A stretch of DNA of 64,000 nucleotides from Aestuariibacter sp. GS-14 (GTDB taxonomy: Bacteria; Pseudomonadota; Gammaproteobacteria; Enterobacterales; Alteromonadaceae). Below are positions 54,256 to 61,753 of the stretch, piece by piece. The DNA is taken from NCBI RefSeq assembly GCF_006494365.1, contig NZ_VHIP01000004.1:248001-312000 (forward strand). Reading direction: 5' to 3'. The notes under the pieces are model-generated. The model saw nothing but the letters and a program-made list of their open reading frames with translations, searched no databases and was not told the DNA's origin. How positions within the stretch are numbered: the first letter of the stretch is position 1; each line of letters starts with the position of its first letter. The position numbers were made by a program, and so were the translations under genes.

Positions 54256-55545
54256 ATGAAATCCTGGTTAAAAACACTCACCCTGACAACGACGCTGTTG
54301 CCCATGGGAATGCTGCATGCCGCCACAGTAATTCATGCCGGAAACGCATTCACCGGCACCAGTGAAAAACTAACCGGCCCGGTATCCATAATTGTGGATG
54401 GCAACACCATTACCCGCATCGAAAAAGGCCATATCGCAGCAGGCGAGGGCGATACGCTGGTCGATTTATCTGACTCAGTTGTATTGCCTGGCCTGATGGA
54501 TATGCACGTCCACCTGAGTTTTCAGCAAGGTGGTACAGCGTCATACCTTAAACGCTTTACTCAAAACGAGGCCGATTACGCACTGATGGCTTCGCACTAT
54601 GCTGAAAAAACCCTGATGGCCGGGTTTACTACCGTGCGCAATCTGGGCGATAGCTACAACGAAACGGTGGCACTGCGAAATGCCATTAATAATGGTATTG
54701 CTACCGGCCCGCGTATTTATACAGCCGCCAAGTCCATCGCCACGACCGGAGGGCATGCCGATCCAAGTAACGGTATGGCCAAGCTAATTGCCCCGCATGT
54801 CGGCCCGGAAGAGGGCGTAATCAATGGCGCTGATGAGGCTCGTCAGGCCGTAAGACAACGGTACAAGGATGGTGCAGACACCATTAAAATCACTGCAACC
54901 GGTGGTGTACTGAGCGTCGCTAAAAGCGGTCAGAACCCCCAATTTATGGATGATGAGCTTACTGCCATTGTTGAAACTGCAAACGATTACGGAATGAAAG
55001 TTGCCGTTCATGCCCATGGCAAAGAAGGCATGGTGCGGGCAATTAAAGCGGGCGTGACCTCTATTGAGCACGGTACTTACATGGACGACGAAGTAATGAA
55101 GCTGATGAAAAAGCACGGTACTTACTACGTACCTACCATCCTCGCAGGCAACTTCGTGGCCGAAAAAGCCAAAATAGACGGTTATTTTCCTGAGATTGTT
55201 CGTCCCAAAGCCGCGGCAATTGGTCCCTTAATTCAGTCAACCTTTGGCAAGGCTTACAAAGCGGGGGTGAACATTGCGTTTGGTACCGACAGTGGCGTAT
55301 CAGCGCACGGCGACAACGCACAGGAATTTGCCCTGATGGTAGACGCTGGCATGCCACCTGCAAAAGCCATATTAAGTGCAACCGTTAACACCGCCAAACT
55401 GTTAGGCATTGACGATACACTCGGTACGCTGGAAGCCGGTAAACTGGCTGATTTAATTGCAGTTAAAGGTGATCCATTGGCCGATATATCCGTGCTTGAG
55501 CAAGTACAGTTTGTAATGAAAGACGGTAAAATTTACAAACAATAG
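54256..55545 (+). CDS. Exported metal-dependent amidohydrolase (Xaa-Pro dipeptidase-like)
   Basis: 429 aa. Signal peptide to about residue 22 (MLHAA). Amidohydrolase superfamily: first metal site [12 protein letters not shown] (HxH), Lys in [28 protein letters not shown] and [13 protein letters not shown] (two His), and the Asp in [12 protein letters not shown]. The HxH-K-H-H-D pattern is complete. The closest known types are secreted imidazolonepropionase-like and prolidase-like enzymes that cleave dipeptides. Periplasmic. Co-transcribed with the YqaA-type gene 14 bp downstream. Confidence 0.9.
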   Translation: MKSWLKTLTLTTTLLPMGMLHAATVIHAGNAFTGTSEKLTGPVSIIVDGNTITRIEKGHIAAGEGDTLVDLSDSVVLPGLMDMHVHLSFQQGGTASYLKRFTQNEADYALMASHYAEKTLMAGFTTVRNLGDSYNETVALRNAINNGIATGPRIYTAAKSIATTGGHADPSNGMAKLIAPHVGPEEGVINGADEARQAVRQRYKDGADTIKITATGGVLSVAKSGQNPQFMDDELTAIVETANDYGMKVAVHAHGKEGMVRAIKAGVTSIEHGTYMDDEVMKLMKKHGTYYVPTILAGNFVAEKAKIDGYFPEIVRPKAAAIGPLIQSTFGKAYKAGVNIAFGTDSGVSAHGDNAQEFALMVDAGMPPAKAILSATVNTAKLLGIDDTLGTLEAGKLADLIAVKGDPLADISVLEQVQFVMKDGKIYKQ

Positions 55546-55559
55546 GGCAGTAAGTACCA

Positions 55560-56141
55560 GTGAAAAACGCCAAACGGGTATTAAAGCAAAAGACCAAGGC
55601 AATGATTGAGTCACGCAATATGTTGCGTGGTATTACCATTGCCTCGTTTTTAGAATCAACCATTGTGCCTATTCCTCTGGAAGCGGTGTTGATTCCTTTA
55701 ATGCAGGCCAAACGCGATAAGCTCTGGCATATTGCGTTGATGGCCACCGTCGGCTGTATTATTGGAGCCCTGTTTGGTTATGCACTGGGGTATTTTCTGT
55801 TTGACGCTATAGGCGATTCCCTGATTGCGCTGTTTGGCAGTGAAGCACAGTTTGAGCGTGTTGAAGCACAAATGGCTACACAGGGTTTTTGGTTTGTACT
55901 AACGTTGGGCATTGTGCCCATTCCCTTTCAAATTGCTATGCTGGCTGCAGGCGCCACCAAGTATTCCCTGGCACTGTTCTTACTGGCTACCGTTATAGCG
56001 CGGTCAATTCGGTATTTTGGGCTAGCGTTGGTAGTTAAACTACTTGGTAATCAGGCCGAGCAATTTATCCGACGTTATCGCACCAAAGCCATGATTGGTA
56101 TCACGCTGGTGTGCGCGGGCCTGTGGCTGGCATTGAACTAA
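55560..56141 (+). CDS. YqaA-family (VTT/DedA-like) membrane protein
   Basis: 193 aa. TM helices: RGITIASFLESTIVPIPLEA, IALMATVGCIIGALFGYALG, FWFVLTLGIVPIPFQIAMLA, ALFLLATVIARSIRYFGLAL, and a C-terminal helix. The ESTIVPIPLE and VPIPFQIAMLAAGA stretches are the SNARE-associated (VTT) re-entrant loops of YqaA. GTG start at 55560 with weak spacing; an ATG 42 nt in is possible. Possibly lipid-related. Ends the amidohydrolase operon. Confidence 0.85.
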   Translation: MKNAKRVLKQKTKAMIESRNMLRGITIASFLESTIVPIPLEAVLIPLMQAKRDKLWHIALMATVGCIIGALFGYALGYFLFDAIGDSLIALFGSEAQFERVEAQMATQGFWFVLTLGIVPIPFQIAMLAAGATKYSLALFLLATVIARSIRYFGLALVVKLLGNQAEQFIRRYRTKAMIGITLVCAGLWLALN

Positions 56142-56227
56142 GCTACTTTATACTTCTACACGGCCCTGTTCGCTTGAGCAAGTTTACAACACACAAAACT
56201 CATTTTAATTCATACCCAAAATCTCAA

Positions 56228-56246
56228 TTGATAATAATTATCATTT
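56228..56246. promoter_or_regulatory. Fur box
   Basis: TTGATAATAATTATCATTT contains the perfect dyad GATAAT-A-ATTATC, a close match to the Fur consensus GATAATGATAATCATTATC. It lies 50 bp upstream of the gene at 56296, placed to cover its promoter. Confidence 0.85.
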
Positions 56247-56295
56247 AGATTAAATTAATTGTATTACGCTGCGATTCATCACAAAGGAGGCCTGC

Positions 56296-56757
56296 ATGCG
56301 TACACAATTATTGTGCCCTGTATATCGGAAATGGCTGCGACTTCATCCTGATCATGCCAGACAGGCTCGGCAGATATTGCGCAAGCAAGCACGCGATTAT
56401 CAACGCAACGGCGATCTTCAAAAAGCGTTTACGTTCAATCAGCTGGTTTGGGAAGTCGCGCAGTCGGTGCTATTGGCATTGCGACCAATTGACCAGCATG
56501 ATAGTGAAAGCCAGAAAGATCTTTTATTTTTTGCTGCATCTGCCATAGCAGTCGACCGCTGCGCCAGAGCTAACAGCCTGGTAAACACAACGCCAGGCCA
56601 TTCTGCTGAACATTCGGTAATACAGGATACTCAGCAACAATTGGCAGCCCTGATGCCTTTGTATGCCAGCGAACCCAGGTTGCTACACATAATCGAGAAA
56701 TTAATGGGTTGGCTACGATCAGGATCACCCCATTTAACGCCCACACTATTGCATTAG
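56296..56757 (+). CDS. Fur-regulated hypothetical protein, 153 aa
   Basis: No family recognised. AAAGGAGG 5 nt before the ATG is a near-perfect ribosome-binding site. The product is soluble and helical, with two Cys (residues 6 and 99) and five His: MRTQLLCPVYRKWLRLHPDH, QILRKQARDYQRNGDLQKAF, AASAIAVDRCARANSLVN. The strong Fur box shows iron repression. Followed 23 bp later by a 55-aa gene. It may have an iron-sparing or iron-acquisition role; some other bacteria pair similarly small Fur-regulated proteins with iron enzymes, but no homology is claimed. Confidence 0.75.
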   Translation: MRTQLLCPVYRKWLRLHPDHARQARQILRKQARDYQRNGDLQKAFTFNQLVWEVAQSVLLALRPIDQHDSESQKDLLFFAASAIAVDRCARANSLVNTTPGHSAEHSVIQDTQQQLAALMPLYASEPRLLHIIEKLMGWLRSGSPHLTPTLLH

Positions 56758-56780
56758 TTAACACCACAGAGAGGACGTGT

Positions 56781-56948
56781 ATGAACCCACCAGAACCGGA
56801 GTTTGTAAGTGTGAAAATGCGCGTGAGTGTGTTAAAGCGCTTATTGCAAGGTCACAACATCCATTTGTGTGACGTGCACGGTACGTCGGCAAAGCAGAAA
56901 CAATGCCTGCAACAGTTGCTGCTGCAGGCAGTATCAGAAGCGAAATAG
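56781..56948 (+). CDS. Small Fur-operon protein, 55 aa
   Basis: No family recognised. ATG at 56781 after GAGGACG (8 nt). Reads MNPPEPEFVSVKMRVSVLKR then a short linker with Cys-His (HLCDVHGTSA) and an amphipathic helix QKQCLQQLLLQAVSEAK. Small, mostly helical, two Cys and two His. Co-transcribed with the 153-aa gene behind the Fur box. Its stop is 3 bp from the convergent tusA stop. Confidence 0.65.
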   Translation: MNPPEPEFVSVKMRVSVLKRLLQGHNIHLCDVHGTSAKQKQCLQQLLLQAVSEAK

Positions 56949-56951
56949 CGA

Positions 56952-57203
56952 CTACACGCCTTTCTTAATGAGATAGCGGTAGGGTAGAGATTCGGTTTCT
57001 GAGGCCAGCAAAGTATGCTGCATAAACCGGCAGAAACTGGGAATATCCCGCACAGTAGCAGGATCATCAGCAGTAACACACAATGTTTGACCGTCTTCCA
57101 GTTTACGCATAGTCATACGTAGCATCATCACAGGCTCTGGGCACCGTAATCCGAGTGCATCCAGTGCCTGATTGGCGTTATCGAAGTTACTGTTAGATGC
57201 CAT
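56952..57203 (-). CDS. tusA: TusA/SirA-family sulfurtransferase
   Basis: 83 aa from ATG 57203; a longer frame upstream overlaps pyrE without similarity. TusA signature: [20 protein letters not shown] with the persulfide Cys at residue 21, and [20 protein letters not shown]. Transfers sulfur for tRNA 2-thiouridine. It overlaps the end of pyrE by 11 bp and is the last gene of rph-pyrE-tusA on the minus strand. Confidence 0.9.
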   Translation of the reverse strand: MASNSNFDNANQALDALGLRCPEPVMMLRMTMRKLEDGQTLCVTADDPATVRDIPSFCRFMQHTLLASETESLPYRYLIKKGV

Positions 57204-57834
57204 AGCTTTCGCGGTAGGCCTTAATAGCTGCAATGCTGTCGTCATGGCCACCTGATTGCTGCAGGTAAGCAAGCACATCTGCCAGCGTCACAATCGATAC
57301 CACTTTAGTACCGTAGTCACGCTCAACTTCCTGAATGGCAGACAACTCGCCTTTGCCTTTTTCCTGACGATCCAGTGCAATCAATACACCCGCCAGCGTA
57401 GCACCATTGGCTTCAATCAGCGTCATAGATTCGCGAATTGCAGTACCCGCTGTGATCACATCATCCACCAGCATAATTTTGCCTTCCAGCGGACTGCCTA
57501 CTAACGTACCGCCTTCGCCATGTGCTTTGGCTTCTTTGCGGTTAAAGCAGTAAGGTACATCGTTATTGTGGTGATCAGCCAGTGCAACGGCCGTGGTGGT
57601 TGCAATAGGAATACCTTTGTACGCCGGGCCAAACAGCACGTCGAATTCAATGCCTGCGTCGGTTAGTGCCGCAGCGTAATAACGCCCCAGTTTAGCCAGG
57701 TCGCCACCGCGATTAAATAAACCCGCATTGAAGAAATACGGGCTTTTGCGACCAGACTTTAAGGTAAATTCACCAAATTTAAGCACGCCACGGGCAATGG
57801 CAAACTCAATAAATTCTTGTTGGAATGCTTTCAT
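57193..57834 (-). CDS. pyrE: Orotate phosphoribosyltransferase
   Basis: Makes OMP from orotate and PRPP in pyrimidine synthesis. 213 aa, as in E. coli. [20 protein letters not shown], the PRPP-binding [20 protein letters not shown], and [20 protein letters not shown]. Fourteen bp after rph; in E. coli the rph-pyrE pair is controlled by attenuation in the intergenic region, but the gap here is too short for a U-tract attenuator. Confidence 0.97.
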   Translation of the reverse strand: MKAFQQEFIEFAIARGVLKFGEFTLKSGRKSPYFFNAGLFNRGGDLAKLGRYYAAALTDAGIEFDVLFGPAYKGIPIATTTAVALADHHNNDVPYCFNRKEAKAHGEGGTLVGSPLEGKIMLVDDVITAGTAIRESMTLIEANGATLAGVLIALDRQEKGKGELSAIQEVERDYGTKVVSIVTLADVLAYLQQSGGHDDSIAAIKAYRESYGI

Positions 57835-57848
57835 TAAACCAGCCTGCC

Positions 57849-58562
57849 TTAATTTAATGCTGCTTTTTGAATGTCGAATAGTTCGCGCAGTCCGTGCTTG
57901 GCAATGTCGAGAAGCTCCTGTAACTCGTCGAAGGAAAAGGGTTCACCTTCAGCGGTACCTTGCACTTCGATTAGTTTACCGGTTTCGGTCATTACTACGT
58001 TCATGTCTGTTTCAGCCGCAGAATCTTCTACATATTCCAGATCAGCAACCGGGGCACCTTCATAAATGCCCACCGACAGCGCAGCAACCATAAATTTAAG
58101 CGGATTTGCTTTAATAATGCCCTTGTTACGCATGAAAGTAAGTGCGTCGACCAATGCCACACAGGCACCGGTGATAGACGCCGTACGCGTCCCACCATCG
58201 GCCTGGATAACATCGCAATCGATGGTAATGGTGTTTTCACCCAGTTGTTTTAGATCGACTGCTGCACGCAGAGAACGTGCAATCAGACGCTGGATTTCAA
58301 GTGTACGGCCGCCTTGTTTGCCGCGAGACGCTTCGCGCTGAGAACGTGTATGCGTGGCACGAGGCAACATGCTGTATTCAGCCGTGATCCATCCTTTACC
58401 CTGACCTTTCATAAAGCGCGGAACGCCTTCTTCCACCGTTGCATTACACAACACTTTGGTATTTCCGAATTCAACCAGCACCGAACCTTCTGCGTGACAG
58501 GTATAGTTTCGGGTAATGGTGACTGGGCGAATTTGACTGGCGGTTCTGCCGCTTGGGCGCAT
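57849..58562 (-). CDS. rph: RNase PH
   Basis: Phosphorolytic 3' to 5' trimming of tRNA precursors. 237 aa. [80 protein letters not shown]. The start at 58562 has AGGAG 6 nt upstream; the open frame extends 33 nt further, but the family begins at MRPSGR. First gene of rph-pyrE-tusA; divergent from yicC. Confidence 0.97.
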   Translation of the reverse strand: MRPSGRTASQIRPVTITRNYTCHAEGSVLVEFGNTKVLCNATVEEGVPRFMKGQGKGWITAEYSMLPRATHTRSQREASRGKQGGRTLEIQRLIARSLRAAVDLKQLGENTITIDCDVIQADGGTRTASITGACVALVDALTFMRNKGIIKANPLKFMVAALSVGIYEGAPVADLEYVEDSAAETDMNVVMTETGKLIEVQGTAEGEPFSFDELQELLDIAKHGLRELFDIQKAALN

Positions 58563-58658
58563 GGTGATCTCCTGAAGTTCCCAATATGAGTGCATTGAAA
58601 GTGTAAACGCGCATAGTATAGCGTAAATAGTAGCGGAAAATGAACGACCAAGCGCCGA

Positions 58659-58674
58659 TGTTTCATGTGAAACA
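58659..58674. promoter_or_regulatory. Candidate parS (ParB-binding) site
   Basis: TGTTTCATGTGAAACA differs from canonical parS TGTTTCACGTGAAACA at one central position. It lies in the rph-yicC divergent gap. A chance 15-of-16 match to an exact 16-mer is rare, and the gene context (ilv, rph, pyrE, yicC) is origin-proximal in relatives, where parS sites cluster. Confidence 0.65.
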
Positions 58675-58762
58675 CAGCATTTCCACCAAAGGTTAGGGTT
58701 AACGTACGCTATGTAGTATGATTAACCACAGTAAAATCTACATTATGCCAATTGGATACAAC

Positions 58763-59626
58763 ATGATTTACAGCATGACGGCATTCGCGCGCAGCGAAGT
58801 TAAAAAAGAGTGGGGCACGGCAGTATGGGAAATACGCTCGGTGAACCAGCGCTATTTAGAAACGTACTTTCGTTTACCCGAGCAGTTTCGCGGGTTAGAG
58901 CCCGTATTGCGCGAGCGTTTTCGCCAGCGCCTGCAACGCGGCAAAGTTGAGTGCGCATTGCGGTTTGCCGCCAATGACTCTGCTGTAACCAAGTTAAGTC
59001 TGAATGAGCAGTTAGCTAAGCAAGTTCTGCACGCTGCCGACTGGGTGCAATCACACGGCCAGTCTACCGGGGTTAATCCACTGGATGTGTTAAAATGGCC
59101 CGGCGTAATTGCCTCTGAAGAAGCCGATATGGACGCCATTCAGGCCGACATGCTGGAAGGTTTGGATAAAGCCATGAACGACTTTATTACGGCGCGCGGG
59201 GCTGAGGGTGACACGCTTAAATCACTCATTGAACAGCGCCTTGATGCCATTGAGGCAGAAGCTGGCAAAGTTGCCCAACGCATGCCGGAAATCCTGATCT
59301 GGCAACGGGAAAAGATTCTTACCCGCTTTGAAGAAGCCAAACTGGAACTCGACGCCGCACGTGTAGAACAGGAAATGATCCTGTTGGCACAAAAAGTCGA
59401 TGTAGCAGAAGAGCTGGACCGTTTAAATTCACATGTAAGCGAAACCCGAAAAATCCTGAAAAAAGGCGGCGCATGTGGTCGCAGACTCGACTTCATGATG
59501 CAGGAATTCAACCGCGAATCTAACACGCTGGGTTCTAAATCTATTAGTACAGATATCACACAGTCAGCCGTTGAGCTTAAAGTGCTGATTGAACAGATGC
59601 GTGAGCAGATCCAAAACATCGAATAG
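58763..59626 (+). CDS. yicC: YicC-family endoribonuclease
   Basis: 287 aa, identical in length to E. coli YicC. N-terminal YicC domain: MIYSMTAFARSEVKKEWGTA and SVNQRYLETYFRLPEQFRGL; C-terminal DUF1732: LLAQKVDVAEELDRLNSHV, GRRLDFMMQEFNRESNTLGS, and ending VLIEQMREQIQNIE. The start at 58763 matches E. coli; an earlier in-frame ATG at 58718 lies outside homology. Reported in E. coli to cleave small RNAs. Ends 28 bp before a terminator. Confidence 0.96.
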   Translation: MIYSMTAFARSEVKKEWGTAVWEIRSVNQRYLETYFRLPEQFRGLEPVLRERFRQRLQRGKVECALRFAANDSAVTKLSLNEQLAKQVLHAADWVQSHGQSTGVNPLDVLKWPGVIASEEADMDAIQADMLEGLDKAMNDFITARGAEGDTLKSLIEQRLDAIEAEAGKVAQRMPEILIWQREKILTRFEEAKLELDAARVEQEMILLAQKVDVAEELDRLNSHVSETRKILKKGGACGRRLDFMMQEFNRESNTLGSKSISTDITQSAVELKVLIEQMREQIQNIE

Positions 59627-59654
59627 TTTTTTCATCTGTCCAAGAATGTCTTAG

Positions 59655-59695
59655 AAGCCCTGTTATTTACTCGTAAATACTGGGCTTTTTTATTT
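59655..59695 (+). terminator. yicC rho-independent terminator
   Basis: AAGCCC (59655-59660) and GGGCTT (59682-59687) with an inner stem ATTTAC/GTAAAT, followed by TTTTTATTTT. It follows the yicC stop by 28 bp. Confidence 0.9.
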
Positions 59696-59944
59696 TCCCC
59701 GTGCAAATCGCTTTGCAGACATCCGTTGCCAACTACCTGTTTAGTAATGGGCTAAATGGCGTGCATTAAGACTTTGTCCAAACTGACCCAAAAGCCTTCT
59801 CAAAAAAGCAAAGTCTTGCGCAACTAGAATAAAGCAACATTTTTATGCGCATAAAAGTGTAAAATTTCGCACTTTTCTGCGCATAAAAGTGTAAACTGGA
59901 TTCTACTACAGGCAGTTAACAGTCTTAATTGGCGGGAAATGATA
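59696..59944. other. Intergenic region ahead of the DUF4143 ATPase gene
   Basis: Holds a palindrome and two direct copies of an 18-mer (59841-59895), described separately, and no gene. AT-rich part from 59820 onward. Confidence 0.5.
59841..59895. promoter_or_regulatory. Palindrome plus direct 18-bp repeats upstream of DUF4143 ATPase
   Basis: TTTTATGCGCATAAAA, a perfect 16-bp palindrome (59841-59856), is overlapped by TGCGCATAAAAGTGTAAA at 59846-59863; a second copy of the 18-mer is at 59878-59895, 32 bp apart (three helical turns). CGCACTTTT between them is an inverted partner of AAAAGTGCG-like sequence. This looks like an operator array for an autoregulator. It ends 50 bp before the ATPase start. 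Confidence 0.7.
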
Positions 59945-61258
59945 ATGCAGCGCAACTTACTAAACGCCCTAATAACATGGAAAAATCAACCTGTGCGCAA
60001 GCCACTATTGATCGATGGTGCAAGACAAACAGGTAAAACCTATCTGCTGCAAGAGTTGTTTGGGAACACCTTTGCCAACATCCTTCGTATCGACTTCCTT
60101 GAAAACCCTGCTTACAAAGAGGCGTTCGATGGCTCATTGTCACCTGACGAGCTAATAATGAACATTGAGTTGTTAACCAACCAAGCGTTCAACCCAGAAA
60201 CCGACTTGCTGATATTAGATGAAATTGGCGAATGTGAACGAGCCGTTACTTCACTTAAGTATTTTGCCGAAAAAGCACCGTCCTATTTTGTCGCAGCAAG
60301 CGGTTCTAACATTGGTTTGCTCAATACCTTTCCTGTAGGCAAGGTAGAACAATACAATTTGCGACCATTGACCTTCCAGGAATTTATTTACGCATCCAAC
60401 GAGCAAGCACTGATCAAAGCATTTGATAGTCAAGCAAGCACACCAGCAGTACATACTAAATTGATGGATAAACTAACAGACTACTTTTTTACCGGTGGTA
60501 TGCCGGAAGCCGTTTCAGCCTGGTATCAGTATAAGGATTCAAGCATTCTGGAGCGTGTTGAAAAAGTCACAAAAATTCATGCCGATTTAGTTGAAGGTTA
60601 TCGCCGCGATTTTGGTAAGTACGCGGGTAAGGTCGATGCCACACTGATTGAATCTGTGTTTAATAGCATTCCAGCGCAGCTATCACTTGTGAGCGATGAG
60701 TCGGTTAAACGCTTTAAATTTAAGCATGTGCATGAGCGTAAATCTCGCTATAGCGACTTTGAAAGCGCGATCCATTGGCTTAACTGCTGCCGCTTAGCTT
60801 TGCCAAACTACCCTGTCGAAGGATTGCCGAAATCTCCGCTGGCGGCCTACAAAAAAGAAAATATGATTAAACTGTTTCTGTTTGATGTGGGCCTGCTCAA
60901 TCATATGCTAGGCAGCAGTTATAAAGAGATTAAGCAACAACACTATGAATACAAAGGCTATGTGGCTGAAAACTTTGTGCAGCAGGAGCTCACTGCTATT
61001 GGTGTTGACCCAAGCTATTCATGGAATGACGCCCGCGCCGAAATCGAATTTATTTTGGCAACCGATGAAGGCGATATCGTCCCTGTAGAAGTCAAAAGTA
61101 GTAAACGTACAAGAGCAAAATCGTTGGCATCCTACGTTGAAAAATGTACTCCAAATAAAACCTTTAAGTTAACGGGTACACAAGGCTCTTCAGCGTTAGA
61201 ACAAACCAATATCGTGATGCCTTTGTATTTCGCGCAGTATTTACCTCAGAGATGGTAA
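59945..61258 (+). CDS. AAA_14/DUF4143 ATP-binding protein
   Basis: 438 aa from the ATG at 59945 (GGCGGGAA 7-8 nt upstream; another ATG lies 6 nt earlier). N-terminal AAA domain: Walker A GARQTGKT (residues 25-32) and Walker B TDLLILDEIGECER; sensor-like FVAASGSNIGLL. Then an alpha-helical middle and the DUF4143 domain with a PD-(D/E)XK-like core, EIEFILATDEGDIVPVEVKS. A family common in mobile or accessory regions; biochemical role undetermined, possibly DNA-binding or toxin-like. Lone gene bordered by an HTH remnant; candidate accessory acquisition. Confidence 0.88.
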   Translation: MQRNLLNALITWKNQPVRKPLLIDGARQTGKTYLLQELFGNTFANILRIDFLENPAYKEAFDGSLSPDELIMNIELLTNQAFNPETDLLILDEIGECERAVTSLKYFAEKAPSYFVAASGSNIGLLNTFPVGKVEQYNLRPLTFQEFIYASNEQALIKAFDSQASTPAVHTKLMDKLTDYFFTGGMPEAVSAWYQYKDSSILERVEKVTKIHADLVEGYRRDFGKYAGKVDATLIESVFNSIPAQLSLVSDESVKRFKFKHVHERKSRYSDFESAIHWLNCCRLALPNYPVEGLPKSPLAAYKKENMIKLFLFDVGLLNHMLGSSYKEIKQQHYEYKGYVAENFVQQELTAIGVDPSYSWNDARAEIEFILATDEGDIVPVEVKSSKRTRAKSLASYVEKCTPNKTFKLTGTQGSSALEQTNIVMPLYFAQYLPQRW

Positions 61259-61282
61259 AAGCCATAGGCAAGTGGGGGGGGC

Positions 61283-61486
61283 ATGAAGCTCGCCGATTGC
61301 GCCGCGCTATGTAATGTAGGTATTAATACCTTATCTCGCATTGAAAATGGCAATGATAATTGCACCCTGGCAGCTCTAATTGCCGTGCTTCATGGCCTGG
61401 GCATCAAACTTACCTCACCGTTGCTTTCGCCTGAATCTCTTAAAAAGCAGGTTGACTCAAGTAACAGTAATAACAAGTGGGTATAA
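61283..61486 (+). CDS. Short XRE/HipB-like HTH protein, probably truncated
   Basis: 67 aa, starting MKLADCAALCNVGINTLSRI then ENGNDNCTLAALIAVLHGLG and IKLTSPLLSPESLKKQ. The second half matches the HipB antitoxin HTH pattern (GI-x-T-x-S-x-IENGN and LAALIAVL), but the first helix (LTQ-type arm) is missing. Upstream is an 8-G run after a stop codon, consistent with a frameshifted or eroded N-terminus. Located 24 bp after the DUF4143 gene. May be expressed or relic. Confidence 0.5.
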   Translation: MKLADCAALCNVGINTLSRIENGNDNCTLAALIAVLHGLGIKLTSPLLSPESLKKQVDSSNSNNKWV

Positions 61487-61491
61487 AAACG

Positions 61492-61614
61492 GTGCCAGCA
61501 GATAACATTACTCCTCCATCAGAATATACGTTGCTTATCCATTTGGCAGCTCGCTGTATTGGCAAATTAACCCTGGATAAAAGCACCAATCTGCCCAAGC
61601 TTCACGCTAAATAA
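61492..61614 (+). pseudogene. Possible HipA N-terminal remnant
   Basis: A 40-codon frame: VPADNITPPSEYTLLIHLAA, then RCIGKLTLDKSTNLPKLHAK and a stop. The YTLLIHLAARCIGKLTLD segment has the strand-turn-strand feel of a HipA N-terminal domain (xLxVxxxGxLxxD). It directly follows a HipB-like fragment. The remaining 140 bp to the next gene contain no continuation. Weak, homology not demonstrated. Confidence 0.25.
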
Positions 61615-61753
61615 GTGCAAACTTATGGAAACCGTCGCAGGTATTCGTACATCAGCTGAAAAAACTATCAGCTCCACCGCCATTGCATATTGCTTAAATT
61701 TCACGCACAGTGATACCTCATAAAAAGAAGAAAAACAGGAATCTAGGCCAGGT

